This document shows positions 9,079-18,095 of a stretch of DNA of 64,000 nucleotides, in pieces. The position numbers and the translations under genes are program-made. The stretch covers positions 24,068 through 88,067 of the forward strand of contig JAIEQF010000001.1 of the NCBI GenBank assembly GCA_019747895.1. Direction: 5' to 3'. Every line of letters begins with the position of its first letter. Within the stretch, counting starts at the first letter, position 1. The stretch is from Chthoniobacterales bacterium. Its GTDB lineage: Bacteria > Verrucomicrobiota > Verrucomicrobiia > Chthoniobacterales > UBA6821. A model generated the notes under the pieces. That model saw nothing but the letters and a program-made list of their open reading frames with translations, searched no databases and was not told the origin of the DNA.

Positions 9079-11193
9079 TTAATCCTTCGAAAAAGCCTTC
9101 ACCAAGGCATTTTCAAAAAGTAGCTCAGAGAACTGAATCGGTTCACTCTTAACACCCGGCGGGTAGTAGACGTAATAAGGAATGCCCACACGGTTAAACT
9201 GCTTTAACGCTTGAGTGATTTCTGGATTGGAATTTGTCCAGTCAGCTTTCATTGGCACAATGTGATGTTCGCGCAAGAGTGTTCTGACGGCTGGCGTGTT
9301 GATGGCGGTGCGTTCATTAAACTGGCAGGTCAAGCACCACGCTGCTGTGAAGTCGAGAAAAACCGGTTTTCCCTGGCTGCGTAGTTCTGCAAGACGCTCG
9401 GCAGAATAAGGAATCCATTGAATTTCATCACTCGCAACGGGAGAGAGTAAGGTCATTTGTTCTTCGGAAAGCGAGGAGGCCTTTGTGGCAGAAGAAAGAA
9501 TTTTAGGGACTAAGATCCAGAAAGAAAGCAAAGCGATGAATACACTAAAACTGAGAGCGCCCCAGCGCACTTGTTTTTGTGCAGCAAAGAAAAGACCATA
9601 AATCCAGGCGCTGATTCCTAAAAACAAAAGAAGCACAAGTGTCAAAAGCACTCCGCTTGCTCCGTGTTGTCTGCCGAGAACGCCGAGCAACCAAATATTC
9701 GTTGCGATCAAGGGGAAGCCCATGAACTGCTTAAGATGCTCCATCCAAGGCCCACGACGAGGCACCCACTTCACCCAAGCTGGGTTGAACGAGAGGAAGA
9801 AAAATGGAAGAGCCATGCCGGTTGCAATCGAGCAAAAGATGACAATGATCACGATTCCTGACTGTACAAAAGCAAAACCAAGCGCACTGCCAAGAAAAGG
9901 AGCTGTGCAAGGAGTTGCCAACAACGTTGCAAAGAGTCCTTGGAAAAAAGAACCAAGATATCCCTCTTGCGAGGCTAATTGATCAAGCGAGTTAGAAGCA
10001 GAACCCGGCAAGTTCATTTCAAAAACACCAAAAAGATTCAGCGCAAAAAGAAAAACGAGGCTGCTAATGACGAGTAAGAAGAAAGAATTTTGAAATTGAA
10101 AGGCCCAGGTTACTTCTTGGCCTGAGGCTTTTAAGAGCAGGATCAAAAGGCCGAGCGCCAAGAACCAAACATAGATACCAGCAATGAAAGCGAGGCCATG
10201 ACGAAAAATTTTAGGTCGACTCTCACGTGCTTGCGCGATGAACCCAAAAATTTTCAAAGAAATCACCGGCAAAACGCACGGCATTAAATTCAAAATCAAA
10301 CCCCCTAAAAAACCGAAGAAAAGGGCAGCCAACAGTGCCTTCCATGAATCTGGCATCGCCTGGAGATGCTGCGCTTTCTGAGGAGAGCAAGTGGCTGTAT
10401 GCGGTAGATTAGGAGAGAGCCACCAACCTTGTTTGCTTCCCTCTTTGTTTATCTCCACCAGTAATCCGTGAAAAGCGACTCCTTTTTTCCAAGGAACCAT
10501 CATGACATAATGTCCTTGGTTTTCTGTCGTCATGATTTTTCCGACTTTCATGTCGGAGGGCGGATCAGGAAATAATTCGTAGCGACTCCCCTCCCTTCCT
10601 TCGAAACAAATGATTTCATTCTCTGCTTGTGAGAGTAGCGAAAAAGAAAAAGGAGGACCTCCCGGTGCTGGCCAAAGGGCTTCGCTCTTGGACGAAGAAG
10701 ATGTTGAAGTTGAGGAACCGCTTCTAGCGCCAGGAACCATCAGGGAAAGATGACTGCTTCCCGGCACACAGCTTTCGCGACAGGCCAACCAAGAAAGCGT
10801 TGCCTCGATGGGAAAGAGTGTTTTAGGAACAATTTTTTTTGCAGGCGTGATCGTGCTTTTTAAAAAGCAACGCTTCTCGTAGCCATAAATCGTCATGTTG
10901 CCTGGTTCAGAAAATTGTGCTGGCAAAGAAAACTCGAGTGGTCCCGCATTCCAGCCAGGAGGGAGTTGCCAAGCAATGGTGGGCGGAAAACCTGCATCTC
11001 CGGCATATTGCCAATAAGTGTGCCACCCTTCTTTGATCTTTAACTCGATGATGACATCAAATGATTCCCCAGCAGTGACAGCGGGCACTGAGGCTGAAAT
11101 AGTAGGCGTGACAAGCAGATCTTCTGCAAGAGCGGCTTGGGCGAAAGCTATGAGGAGCGTTCCCAAAAACAAAACAAGTTTCATTATTTTCAT
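9079..11193 (-). CDS. dsbD: Thiol:disulfide interchange protein DsbD (ScsB-like)
   Basis: 704 residues in three parts. After a signal peptide (to about residue 23) comes a periplasmic N-terminal domain with the redox pair CRESC (residues 138-142) and the YGYEKRCF element typical of ScsB-like members. Then there is a block of about eight membrane helices containing NLMPCVLPVISLK and TPCTAPFLG, whose cysteines carry electrons across the membrane. Last is a C-terminal thioredoxin domain with CLTC at residues 620-623. The protein moves reducing power from cytosolic thioredoxin to periplasmic acceptors; the secreted thioredoxin at 5609 is a plausible partner. All expected cysteine pairs are present. 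Confidence 0.93.
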   Translation of the reverse strand: MKIMKLVLFLGTLLIAFAQAALAEDLLVTPTISASVPAVTAGESFDVIIELKIKEGWHTYWQYAGDAGFPPTIAWQLPPGWNAGPLEFSLPAQFSEPGNMTIYGYEKRCFLKSTITPAKKIVPKTLFPIEATLSWLACRESCVPGSSHLSLMVPGARSGSSTSTSSSSKSEALWPAPGGPPFSFSLLSQAENEIICFEGREGSRYELFPDPPSDMKVGKIMTTENQGHYVMMVPWKKGVAFHGLLVEINKEGSKQGWWLSPNLPHTATCSPQKAQHLQAMPDSWKALLAALFFGFLGGLILNLMPCVLPVISLKIFGFIAQARESRPKIFRHGLAFIAGIYVWFLALGLLILLLKASGQEVTWAFQFQNSFFLLVISSLVFLFALNLFGVFEMNLPGSASNSLDQLASQEGYLGSFFQGLFATLLATPCTAPFLGSALGFAFVQSGIVIIVIFCSIATGMALPFFFLSFNPAWVKWVPRRGPWMEHLKQFMGFPLIATNIWLLGVLGRQHGASGVLLTLVLLLFLGISAWIYGLFFAAQKQVRWGALSFSVFIALLSFWILVPKILSSATKASSLSEEQMTLLSPVASDEIQWIPYSAERLAELRSQGKPVFLDFTAAWCLTCQFNERTAINTPAVRTLLREHHIVPMKADWTNSNPEITQALKQFNRVGIPYYVYYPPGVKSEPIQFSELLFENALVKAFSKD

Positions 11194-11256
11194 AAACTAA
11201 ATAAAAAAGAAGACTTCTTATTTGCCTTTCTGGCAAGAGATAAATAATCTTTCCCC

Positions 11257-11628
11257 ATGTCTTCACTAGCTATTATTTTTGGAATTTTATTAAACATCGT
11301 TGGCCTCGTTGGCTTTTTTGGAACGGGCGCCACTCATCACACGGCCCTCATTCCCTGTGTTCTTGGGCTTCTGCTGATCTTGTCTGGTTTGATTGCACGA
11401 AAAGAAAAACTCCGTCAGCACGCGATGCATGTTGCGGTTTTGGTGGCGCTACTCGGTTTTCTGGGCACGGCTTCAGCATTGGGGAAAATCACTCTTTTAT
11501 TCGGCGCAACAGCTGATCCCAAAGCCGCTGCCATCATGGCTAAGAGCGCCACAGCATTTCTTTGCCTAATTTTTTTCATTCTCTGTGTACGTTCGTTTGT
11601 CAAAGCTCGCCTTTTGAAAAAATACTAA
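11257..11628 (+). CDS. Small membrane protein, function unknown
   Basis: 123 residues with four predicted membrane helices (about residues 3-20, 28-45, 56-75 and 92-112) joined by short loops, ending in a basic tail (KARLLKKY). It has no recognisable motif beyond membrane character. It is divergent from dsbD with 63 bases between the start codons, so the two may share a promoter region. No Shine-Dalgarno sequence precedes the ATG. Confidence 0.65.
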   Translation: MSSLAIIFGILLNIVGLVGFFGTGATHHTALIPCVLGLLLILSGLIARKEKLRQHAMHVAVLVALLGFLGTASALGKITLLFGATADPKAAAIMAKSATAFLCLIFFILCVRSFVKARLLKKY

Positions 11629-11639
11629 AGGCTTCAGAG

Positions 11640-11750
11640 AATGGGCACAAAGAGCCCAAAGAAATCAAAGAAACAAGAAAAATAGCCACAAAAGAACGCA
11701 CGAAACTCAAAAAAAATTTGTGCTCTTTGAGGCTAAATCTTTTTTCTCTC
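11640..11750. repeat. CAAAGAACA-family imperfect repeats and palindrome
   Basis: Several 9-base units (GCACAAAGAGCCCAAAGAAATCAAAG in pieces) are followed by a palindrome: AGCCACAAAAGAACGCACGAA against TTTGTGCTCTTTGAGGCT, then CTTTTTTC. It lies after the membrane protein gene and may terminate it. Confidence 0.55.
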
Positions 11751-11773
11751 AGCTATTCATAAAATTAATTCTT

Positions 11774-12849
11774 ATGCCCCCGCTGAACAGCTATAGTCAA
11801 ATTACTTAGAAATTACAGGGAAGAACGCAGGAATTTTTAGAAAAGGCCAGGTCGAAGACCGAGCGCTATCTAAACGATAACATGACGGGATGAGAACGCA
11901 GTCTTTTCCTAAAAAGGACAAGTCAGTTGCTTGTAAGTTCTAAGTAATTTGACTATACACACTCTCTTTATTATTTTTGGTTCTCTGCATTCCTCACCTC
12001 TCCTTTGCAAGTGATGATGATCAAGAACCAACTTCTTATGAGGCTCATCTCCTCAGTATCAAAGAATATTGCAGGTGTTTGAAGGGAGCTGCCTCCGCAG
12101 AAGATTCCTATCGCCTCTACGATATGGAAACGATGAGTCGAGAAATTCTTCAAACTGCATCTCCTGAAGATCAGCATCCTCATTTTCTTTATTCCGTCGC
12201 AGAGGATATTGATCCGAAAAGCCCGATGTTAAACCTTACAGAACTTGATGCCATGAGGTGTTGTAACTGGATAGAAACTTCTCTTCCTTCGAGTGATAAT
12301 ACGCCACCAAATACGGAAGTAGGTTCTTACATATTACATGAAGATGGGTCGTTTGAAGTCAATGATGCCGCTCAGCTTCATCTGGTTCACCACGACGATG
12401 GGACTTTTGAAATCATCAGTAGCGTTAAGAAGACAACTTCTCCTTTAATGATGCCTGGCTTGGAGAAAACAGATGGCAACAAGGGGAAATGGGTGCGGCT
12501 ATTTCCTGATATAGGAAGTGAAACCACAGCCAACCGCAGAGAGTATGATCGTGTAGATGACCAATACGGATCTTCGTCTCCGCAGAATCGTAGCATTCCT
12601 ATGAATATTACGGTTCCATCGCTGTCCAACATCGTTCATAACGATAACTTCGACGACGACTCTTTGATTGGTCATACTGGTAATGCTCATCAAGAGGGAA
12701 GCTATATTGCTATCAAAGATCATCTCTGGTGCCTTCCCGAGATAATCAAAGCTTGTCTTAGGTCACAAGAGGATCGAGACCTGATGGCACAGGCACGTCA
12801 AAAAATAAGAAATCCTTTTGGCGTTGGTGATAGCTCGAGCAAAAAATAA
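11774..12849 (+). pseudogene. Secreted orphan protein gene split by MITE-A in its signal peptide
   Basis: An open frame runs to 12849 (about 290 codons) but has no ATG; its first residues look like the tail of a signal peptide (LFLVLCIPHLSFA then SDDDQ). Upstream of MITE-A, ATG at 11774 reads MPPLNSY and would stop inside the element. Deleting 164 bp (one TA plus the element body) joins the two parts in frame as MPPLNSYTLSLLF continuing into LVLCIPHLSFA, a complete signal peptide. I infer that the gene was intact and was split by a recent insertion. The mature protein (about 270 residues) is acidic, with a region EDGSFEVNDAAQ / DDGTFEIISS suggesting a small internal repeat. Function unknown. 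Confidence 0.8.
11792..11957. mobile_element. MITE-A copy 2 (166 bp), inserted in a signal-peptide sequence
   Basis: Same 20-bp inverted ends and length as copy 1, differing at only a few positions. Removing it with one TA restores the reading frame of the surrounding gene (11774-12849), which identifies TA as the duplicated target and shows that the element is mobile. Confidence 0.93.
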
Positions 12850-12859
12850 CAAAGACTCT

Positions 12860-13735
12860 CTATTTTACTGCAGGCAACGAACTTTTCTTGTTGCCTGTTT
12901 GCTGCAACTTGTCACCCGTTGTTGCTGGCATTTCCTCATGCTGTAAAGCCGCTTTCATCGCTTCATCAGCAAGTGCTCGCAACTGCTGGACCTCACTCAG
13001 TGCTGGAACTTTGTTTTGAGCCGCAATGGAGCGGATCGTTTTTAAATTAGCGCTTACCGCAATCACAATAGGCCTTCTTTTCGTACGTGGGCTTAAGGTG
13101 TCCATCCGTTCAATAAAATAATCCATCACAGGAAGTCGAACCAGTGCTGTTGCTTTTTCTGTGGTGTAATAATCAGCTGCAACGTGTGTTGCCATTTGAA
13201 AACCACGCAACCATCCGCCAAGGCTAATCAAATCAGCCATCTCGCCGTCATGAAGTTCAATCATCGATTCTTCTACCTCGCGCTGACAACGATTCAACTC
13301 TTCACGCAATCCTGACCAATCACCTCGGTCCGCCAACTCAAAAAGACTTTTGCTGTGATAGGTTAATTTTTGACCGGCAGCGAGCGCATTGGCATCTTTG
13401 ATTAAAGCTTTACCAATTTCTACCATCAATGATTGCTGACGAGAAATCGTTGCCACAAAGCCATTCGCCACAAGCGCTCCAAATTGTACCGCAGTCTGCA
13501 AGCGATTATTGAACGTATCATTATTATTAAAAGTTTTCACCATCTCCAGTGGTGGCGGTTGAAAGATTTCGAGGTCGTGAAAAACTTTTCCAACTAAAGG
13601 TGTTGTCATTTCATTCACACCCAATTCTTCTAGCATATGTTCTCGAGCACTCTCTTCGAAATCGTGATCAGTCGGAGATGCTGCCGCAAGTCTGAAGAAA
13701 GCGGCTATTGTGACTATCGTAAAAAAAGGAATCAT
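12860..13735 (-). CDS. Secreted or membrane-anchored orphan protein
   Basis: 291 residues from the ATG at 13735, which gives a signal-like N-terminus MIPFFTIVTIAAFFRLAAASP. The frame stays open to a GTG at 13801, giving 313 residues. The rest is soluble and mostly helical, with no motif I recognise; GWLRGFQMATHVAADYY around residue 180 could be a conserved core. It is convergent with the broken gene at 11774. A hairpin (12871-12897) lies inside its 3' end. Function unknown. Confidence 0.6.
   Translation of the reverse strand: MIPFFTIVTIAAFFRLAAASPTDHDFEESAREHMLEELGVNEMTTPLVGKVFHDLEIFQPPPLEMVKTFNNNDTFNNRLQTAVQFGALVANGFVATISRQQSLMVEIGKALIKDANALAAGQKLTYHSKSLFELADRGDWSGLREELNRCQREVEESMIELHDGEMADLISLGGWLRGFQMATHVAADYYTTEKATALVRLPVMDYFIERMDTLSPRTKRRPIVIAVSANLKTIRSIAAQNKVPALSEVQQLRALADEAMKAALQHEEMPATTGDKLQQTGNKKSSLPAVK
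12871..12901 (+). terminator. Possible hairpin terminator
   Basis: CAGGCAAC (12871-12878) pairs with GTTGCCTG (12890-12897) around an 11-base loop and is followed by TTT. It lies 21 bases after the stop codon at 12849 and could end that transcript, although the T-run is short and the hairpin is inside the convergent coding sequence. Confidence 0.35.
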
Positions 13736-13821
13736 CAAAAATAAAAAATTAGTAGATCTCAAAAGCGAGTCATACCATAGCACGTTGATCTTATCAAACA
13801 CAGAATAATTCAGGCTTTATA

Positions 13822-13856
13822 TTCACTCATTACCCATTACTCTTTACTCATTACTT
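13822..13856 (+). repeat. Heptanucleotide array (CATTACT type) in the proA leader
   Basis: About five 7-base units of the CATTACT/CTTTACT/CATTACC type end about 10 bases before the proA start codon. Related arrays are at 23109, 23222 and 63016. Confidence 0.75.
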
Positions 13857-13866
13857 TTTAAAAAGA

Positions 13867-15150
13867 ATGTCCCTCACCACTCAACTTCATGTGCTAGGTC
13901 AAGCCGCTCGAGAAGCCGCACGTTTCTTAGCCGGGCTCTCGACCGAAGAAAAAAATCGAGCGCTCTTGGCTATGGCTGATCAGATCTTGGCAAGTCAGGA
14001 AGAAATTTTGGCTGCTAATGAAGAAGATTTGAAGGTAGGCAGAGAAAAAAACTTGAGCGCTCCCCTCCTTGATCGATTGACACTAACACCAGCGCGTCTC
14101 CAGGGTATCATCGCAAGCATTCATCAAGCAGCCTTTCTTCCTGACCCTATTGGAAAAATTCTTGCCGAGTGGAAACGCGAAGATGGATTGGCATTTCAAA
14201 AAATGAGTGTGCCCCTTGGCGTTATCGGAATCATTTATGAATCGCGGCCGAATGTGACCGTTGATGCTGCAATCCTCTGCCTCAAGGCTGGAAATGCCTG
14301 CTTGTTGCGAGGCGGTTCAGAAGCTTTTCATACGAACACGGCATTAGCAACCTCGCTGCAGCTAGCTTTGAAAGCGACTCACTTTCCTGAAGCCTGCATT
14401 CAACTTGTGCCAACTACCGATCGCGCTGCAATTCCTATTCTCTGCGAAATGGAGGAGCACCTCGATTGCATCATCCCGCGTGGAGGCAAGGCTCTTATTG
14501 AGACCGTGGTACGTCATGCGCGCATGCCCGTGATCAAGCACAATGATGGTATTTGCGCTGCCTACATTGACCAGGAGGCCAACCTCAAGATGGCTTCAGA
14601 ACTTGTTTTCAACGCCAAGCATCAGCGTCCTAGCGCCTGCAATGCACTCGAGACGGTTTTGTTGCATGAAAAAATTGCAACTGAATTTTTAAAAACAGCC
14701 GGAAAAAAATTATTACAAGAAGGGGTCGAGCTTCGCTGTTCTTCAGAACTTCTCGCACTTGTTCCGGATTCTCTGCGAAAAGAATTTTCTCAACAGATTA
14801 AAAAAGCGAGCAAGGAAGATTTTCGAACAGAATTTTTAGCACTGACGCTGGCTCTCAAAACAGTCGCCTCAGTTGAAGAAGCCATTGATCACATCACAGG
14901 GCATGGCTCGCACCATAGCGATCTGATTGTGACAGAGAATCAACAGACAGCAGAACAATTTTTGCGCGAAGTCGACAGTGCTACCGTTTATTGGAATGCC
15001 TCGACGCGCTTCACCGATGGTGGCGAGTTTGGCTTTGGTGCCGAGATCGGCATCAGCACTGGTAAATTCCATGCTCGCGGCCCGATGGGCTTGGCTGAAT
15101 TGACGAGCTATAAATATTTGATTCGTGGGCATGGGCAAATAAGAAAGTAA
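13867..15150 (+). CDS. proA: Gamma-glutamyl phosphate reductase
   Basis: 427 residues, normal for ProA. It belongs to the aldehyde-dehydrogenase superfamily: IYESRPNVTVDA and LRGGSEA form the NADPH-binding region, and the catalytic cysteine is in HQRPSACNALETVL. The C-terminus carries the expected WNASTRFTDGGEFGFGAEIGIST (in pieces). It reduces gamma-glutamyl phosphate to glutamate semialdehyde in proline synthesis. The partner proB is not in the window. The leader contains a heptamer array and no Shine-Dalgarno sequence. Confidence 0.97.
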   Translation: MSLTTQLHVLGQAAREAARFLAGLSTEEKNRALLAMADQILASQEEILAANEEDLKVGREKNLSAPLLDRLTLTPARLQGIIASIHQAAFLPDPIGKILAEWKREDGLAFQKMSVPLGVIGIIYESRPNVTVDAAILCLKAGNACLLRGGSEAFHTNTALATSLQLALKATHFPEACIQLVPTTDRAAIPILCEMEEHLDCIIPRGGKALIETVVRHARMPVIKHNDGICAAYIDQEANLKMASELVFNAKHQRPSACNALETVLLHEKIATEFLKTAGKKLLQEGVELRCSSELLALVPDSLRKEFSQQIKKASKEDFRTEFLALTLALKTVASVEEAIDHITGHGSHHSDLIVTENQQTAEQFLREVDSATVYWNASTRFTDGGEFGFGAEIGISTGKFHARGPMGLAELTSYKYLIRGHGQIRK

Positions 15151-15159
15151 ACACAAAAA

Positions 15160-15329
15160 ATAATTAACCGCAAAGAACGCAAAGAGCGCAAAAAAAATCA
15201 GCAGCTAGTTTGCTCTCCTAAATTCACAGGGTTCAATTATAATGCTTATCAATGAAAAGCATCAACTAGCGTAGCTTTATTTTTTTGTATTTTTTTCTTT
15301 GTGCTCTTTGCGTTCTTTGCGGTTAATTT
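15160..15329. repeat. Long inverted repeat of the CAAAGAACG family
   Basis: The left arm (AATTAACCGCAAAGAACG and onward, about 33 bases from 15160) is mirrored by a right arm ending GCGTTCTTTGCGGTTAATT at about 15329, with about 100 bases between. The arms consist of 9-base units. The right arm runs to within 25 bases of the acyP start codon. The whole may be an element in its own right or two paired terminator-like repeats. Confidence 0.65.
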
Positions 15330-15351
15330 TCTTCCGCTTTTCTTTATTTTT

Positions 15352-15675
15352 ATGATCACTTACCAAATTTATTACGAAGGAAAAGTTCAAGGCGTCGGCT
15401 TTAGAGCCACTGTTCTTGGGCTTGCACGAGGCTTTGATATTGCCGGTGAAGTCAAAAATCTTCCTGATGGTCGCGTTGAATTATTACTCCAAGGAGAATC
15501 GCAAGAGGTTGAAGAATTTTTAAAAGCAATTAAAGAAAGTCATCTTGGTAGTCATATCATGTCAGAACAAAAAAACCTCATGGATGCTGATTCGACTTTA
15601 CGCTTTCGTGGATTTAAGATTCTCCCTTCAACTCTTCAACCTTTTAACCCTTCAACATCACGCAGCAATCTATGA
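15352..15675 (+). CDS. acyP: Acylphosphatase
   Basis: 107 residues from the ATG at 15352; an in-frame upstream extension to 15301 is encoded by repeat sequence and is unlikely. Signature residues are present: VQGVGFR with the phosphate-binding Arg18, and Asn36 in GEVKNLPDGRVELLLQG. It hydrolyses acyl phosphates such as carbamoyl or acetyl phosphate in the cytosol. The last 12-15 residues (TLQPFNPSTSRSNL) are encoded by a CTTCAAC-type repeat and look like an added tail. The stop overlaps the bioD start (ATGA), so the two are translationally coupled. Confidence 0.92.
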   Translation: MITYQIYYEGKVQGVGFRATVLGLARGFDIAGEVKNLPDGRVELLLQGESQEVEEFLKAIKESHLGSHIMSEQKNLMDADSTLRFRGFKILPSTLQPFNPSTSRSNL

Positions 15676-16310
15676 ACTTTTTTATTACTGGTACCAATAC
15701 CAATGCTGGCAAAACCTATGTGACAGCTTTGCTAACCCAAGCTTTTCGCAAAATAGGATACCCAACGATTGCACTTAAACCACTTGCTTCGGGTGGATGG
15801 AGCGATTCCGAAATTTTGTCGGCAGCGGCAGACCATCTCTTAAGCCCCCAAGAGATCACCCCCTTTTTTTTCAATCTTCCTTTATCGCCGATGCAGGCCG
15901 CGACAGCAGAAGGCAAAACTATCTCTCCCCAAGAAATCATTTCGTTTATCGAACGAATGAAAAAAAATCATCCATCTCTCCTTGTCGAAGGAGTTGGCGG
16001 CTGGAAGGTACCTCTCACCTACGATTTTACAATCGCTGACTTGGCTGCTGCAGTTGGCTTTCCGGTTTTCCTCGTCATTCGCAATCAGCTTGGCGCCAAG
16101 AACCATGCCTTGCTCACGCTCGAGTCGATTCAAAGTCACGGCCTCACTTGTGCGGGTATCATCCTCAATCATCTTCCCGAAGATGAAGCCGATCCTGCCA
16201 TTCCAGGATATCGTGAATTTTTTAAAAACTTCGCAAAACTTCATCAACTCCCTTTTTTAGAAATTTTTCCAAATCAAAAAGAAATTGATCTTTCTCTTCT
16301 TTCAATTTAA
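15672..16310 (+). CDS. bioD: Dethiobiotin synthetase
   Basis: 212 residues. The N-terminal P-loop is GTNTNAGKT (residues 7-15), followed by KPLASGG, the conserved Lys/Ser segment that binds diaminopelargonate. EGVGGWKVPL is the second conserved motif. It closes the ureido ring of dethiobiotin with ATP and CO2. It overlaps acyP by 4 bases. The other biotin gene in the window, bioA, is 43 kb away, so the pathway is not one operon here. Confidence 0.94.
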   Translation: MNFFITGTNTNAGKTYVTALLTQAFRKIGYPTIALKPLASGGWSDSEILSAAADHLLSPQEITPFFFNLPLSPMQAATAEGKTISPQEIISFIERMKKNHPSLLVEGVGGWKVPLTYDFTIADLAAAVGFPVFLVIRNQLGAKNHALLTLESIQSHGLTCAGIILNHLPEDEADPAIPGYREFFKNFAKLHQLPFLEIFPNQKEIDLSLLSI

Positions 16311-16335
16311 GAAAGACAAAAACCTTATCTGACTT

Positions 16336-17064
16336 ATGGAAATTCATCCTGCCGGTTTGACTCCTCCTATTCCACTACCTGGAGGTAATACAAACCTTCC
16401 TTTTGTTGGTAAAAAAACGGCACCTCTGCCTCCCTCAGTCACTGGAAGCCTTTTTAAAGAAAGAGAGCCAAATCATCTTCCCGCTAAAAATGTTATTGCA
16501 GGATCAAAATTCAGCATCCCTTCTTTTGCTACTCCTTCTTTAGATTCTTCACATACTACTCAACAAAAAGTTCAAATTTCAGGCGGCCTTTTCACAAAAG
16601 AAAATTCAGATTACACTCCATCTAAAAAATCAATTTCGCTCCCAACCTTAAAACTTCCTTCTTTTATTGCCTCTTCTTCTACTAGTTTCCAAGCGAATCG
16701 AGACCGTCGAGAGAGTTTTTATGGATCGCCCTACCCTGATAGCACTGAAACACCAAGAGTTAAAGATGCCTTAAATATTTTAGGATTAGGAGACTTGGGA
16801 TTAGAAAAAGAGCTAGAAAAAAAATCTCTAAAACTGAGTCCATTGGGGGAGATTAATTTTAGTAGTGGGAGGATAAGAAAATCCAAATCCGATGATAGTA
16901 GTAGCGTTATGAGCAACAGCCCGTCCTCTACTGCCTCTTCTATTGCTACGACAAGAGAAGGGGCTTCAACAACACCAATAAATACACCAGAATCAGAATC
17001 ACCAGTGCCTTTTTTTTCTCCACAACAAGCTCCTCTAGCTCCTATTCAAGGAAAAACAGACTAA
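16336..17064 (+). CDS. Ser/Pro-rich low-complexity protein of unknown function
   Basis: 242 residues, very rich in Ser, Pro, Thr and Lys, with no signal peptide, no membrane helix and no recognised domain. Stretches such as SSSVMSNSPSSTASSIATT suggest intrinsic disorder. It starts 25 bases after bioD, and its end overlaps the convergent pncC gene by 30 bases. The composition resembles some secreted effector N-termini and also resembles the broken orphan at 59926-61109 (proline-rich APKPFFG and LPAPFFG). An effector role is only an inference. Confidence 0.6.
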   Translation: MEIHPAGLTPPIPLPGGNTNLPFVGKKTAPLPPSVTGSLFKEREPNHLPAKNVIAGSKFSIPSFATPSLDSSHTTQQKVQISGGLFTKENSDYTPSKKSISLPTLKLPSFIASSSTSFQANRDRRESFYGSPYPDSTETPRVKDALNILGLGDLGLEKELEKKSLKLSPLGEINFSSGRIRKSKSDDSSSVMSNSPSSTASSIATTREGASTTPINTPESESPVPFFSPQQAPLAPIQGKTD

Positions 17065-17520
17065 ACGATTTAGTATTGCTTCCGTTACTTTTTCTTTAAA
17101 AACCAACCGCTCTTCCGGGAAAAATTCCTGCCAGACTTCTGTCGGTTTTCCTACTTGAGCCATCGCTAAGAAAACAGTTCCGACTGGTTTTTGCTTGCTC
17201 CCTCCGGCAGGGCCTGCAATACCCGTTGTAGCAAGGCCAAAAGTGGCGCCACTTTTTTGTTGAATCCCTTCAGCCATCGATTGAGCGACCTCAGCGCTGA
17301 CAGCACTATGCTTTTCAATCAAGTTAGGAGAGACTCCCAGCAATCTCGTCTTGGCAGCATTGGAATAACAAATGACCCCTTCTAAAAAAACAGCGGAGGC
17401 TCCTGGAATATTCGTTAATGTGTGCGCTAGTAAACCGCCTGTGCACGATTCTGCAGTTGCAATGGTTTGAGAAGAGAGGCTTAGTTTTTGAAGAAGCGTC
17501 GCAGCAACAGCATCAAGCAT
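17035..17520 (-). CDS. pncC: Nicotinamide-nucleotide amidohydrolase (CinA C-terminal domain)
   Basis: 161 residues equal to the stand-alone CinA-C domain. Conserved segments are TAESCTGGLLAH near the N-terminus (catalytic Ser), SAVSAEVAQSMAEG and TTGIAGPAGG. It deamidates NMN to nicotinate mononucleotide in pyridine-nucleotide recycling. Downstream of nadD and rsfS on the same strand with gaps under 10 bases, it probably belongs to one transcript that pairs two NAD genes. Confidence 0.93.
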   Translation of the reverse strand: MLDAVAATLLQKLSLSSQTIATAESCTGGLLAHTLTNIPGASAVFLEGVICYSNAAKTRLLGVSPNLIEKHSAVSAEVAQSMAEGIQQKSGATFGLATTGIAGPAGGSKQKPVGTVFLAMAQVGKPTEVWQEFFPEERLVFKEKVTEAILNRLVCFSLNRS

Positions 17521-17528
17521 CTTGTTAT

Positions 17529-18095
17529 TTATTTTGTGTTCTTTGTGCTCCGCTTTAGCGGCTTTGTGATCTTTGTAGTGAATTTCAGCTTCTTTGAATC
17601 ATTCCAGAGCGACTCCAGATCGTAAATCTCACGCAACTCTTGATGAAAAATATGAACAATAATGTTTCCAAAATCGATGACGATCCATCGGCTTCCTGGA
17701 TAAGCATCATCAGCATGTGGAGGAATACCCTTCTCCGTCCGCATGCGATCTCGAATGGAACTTGCAACCGCTTTAATCTGTGGTTCTGAAGAGGCAGAGA
17801 CAATGACAAAAAAATCGGCAAAGGAAGAGATCCCTCGCAAATCCAAGATGATAGGATCCTCTGCTTTTTTATCCAGAGCTGCCTCAACGCAGAACCGAGC
17901 TAGCGCCTCTTCAGCATCTATGTCTTTAGGAGTTGTTGCTTTTTTGACAACTGCTTTTCTAGGAGTTGCTTTTTTAACAACCGTTTCTTTAGCAGTCGCT
18001 TTTTTAACAACCGTTTCTTTAGCAGTCGCTTTTTTAACAACTGTTTTTTTAGCAGTCGCTTTTTTGGTAGAGCTTTTTTGTTTTAATGTAGTCAT
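17529..18095 (-). CDS. rsfS: Ribosomal silencing factor RsfS with lysine-rich repeat tail
   Basis: 188 residues. The C-terminal part (from about residue 58) is a normal RsfS domain: DPIILDLRGISSFADFFVI, then SIRDRM, YPGSRWIVIDFGNIIVHIF (in pieces) and the RxxYDLESLW motif. RsfS binds ribosomal protein uL14 and blocks subunit joining under starvation. Residues 8-55 are an unusual extension of four to five near-identical decapeptides (KKATAKETVV), encoded by 30-bp tandem repeats and resembling histone H1 / Chlamydia Hc-type tails. The last 15 residues (KPLKRSTKNTK) are encoded by a CAAAGAACA-type repeat. It overlaps the nadD end by 47 bases. Confidence 0.9.
   Translation of the reverse strand: MTTLKQKSSTKKATAKKTVVKKATAKETVVKKATAKETVVKKATPRKAVVKKATTPKDIDAEEALARFCVEAALDKKAEDPIILDLRGISSFADFFVIVSASSEPQIKAVASSIRDRMRTEKGIPPHADDAYPGSRWIVIDFGNIIVHIFHQELREIYDLESLWNDSKKLKFTTKITKPLKRSTKNTK
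17937..18066 (-). repeat. 30-bp tandem repeat coding for (KKATAKETVV)n in rsfS
   Basis: Four to five head-to-tail units of 30 bp, the central ones almost identical, each coding ten residues. Unit count is likely to vary by slippage. Confidence 0.85.
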
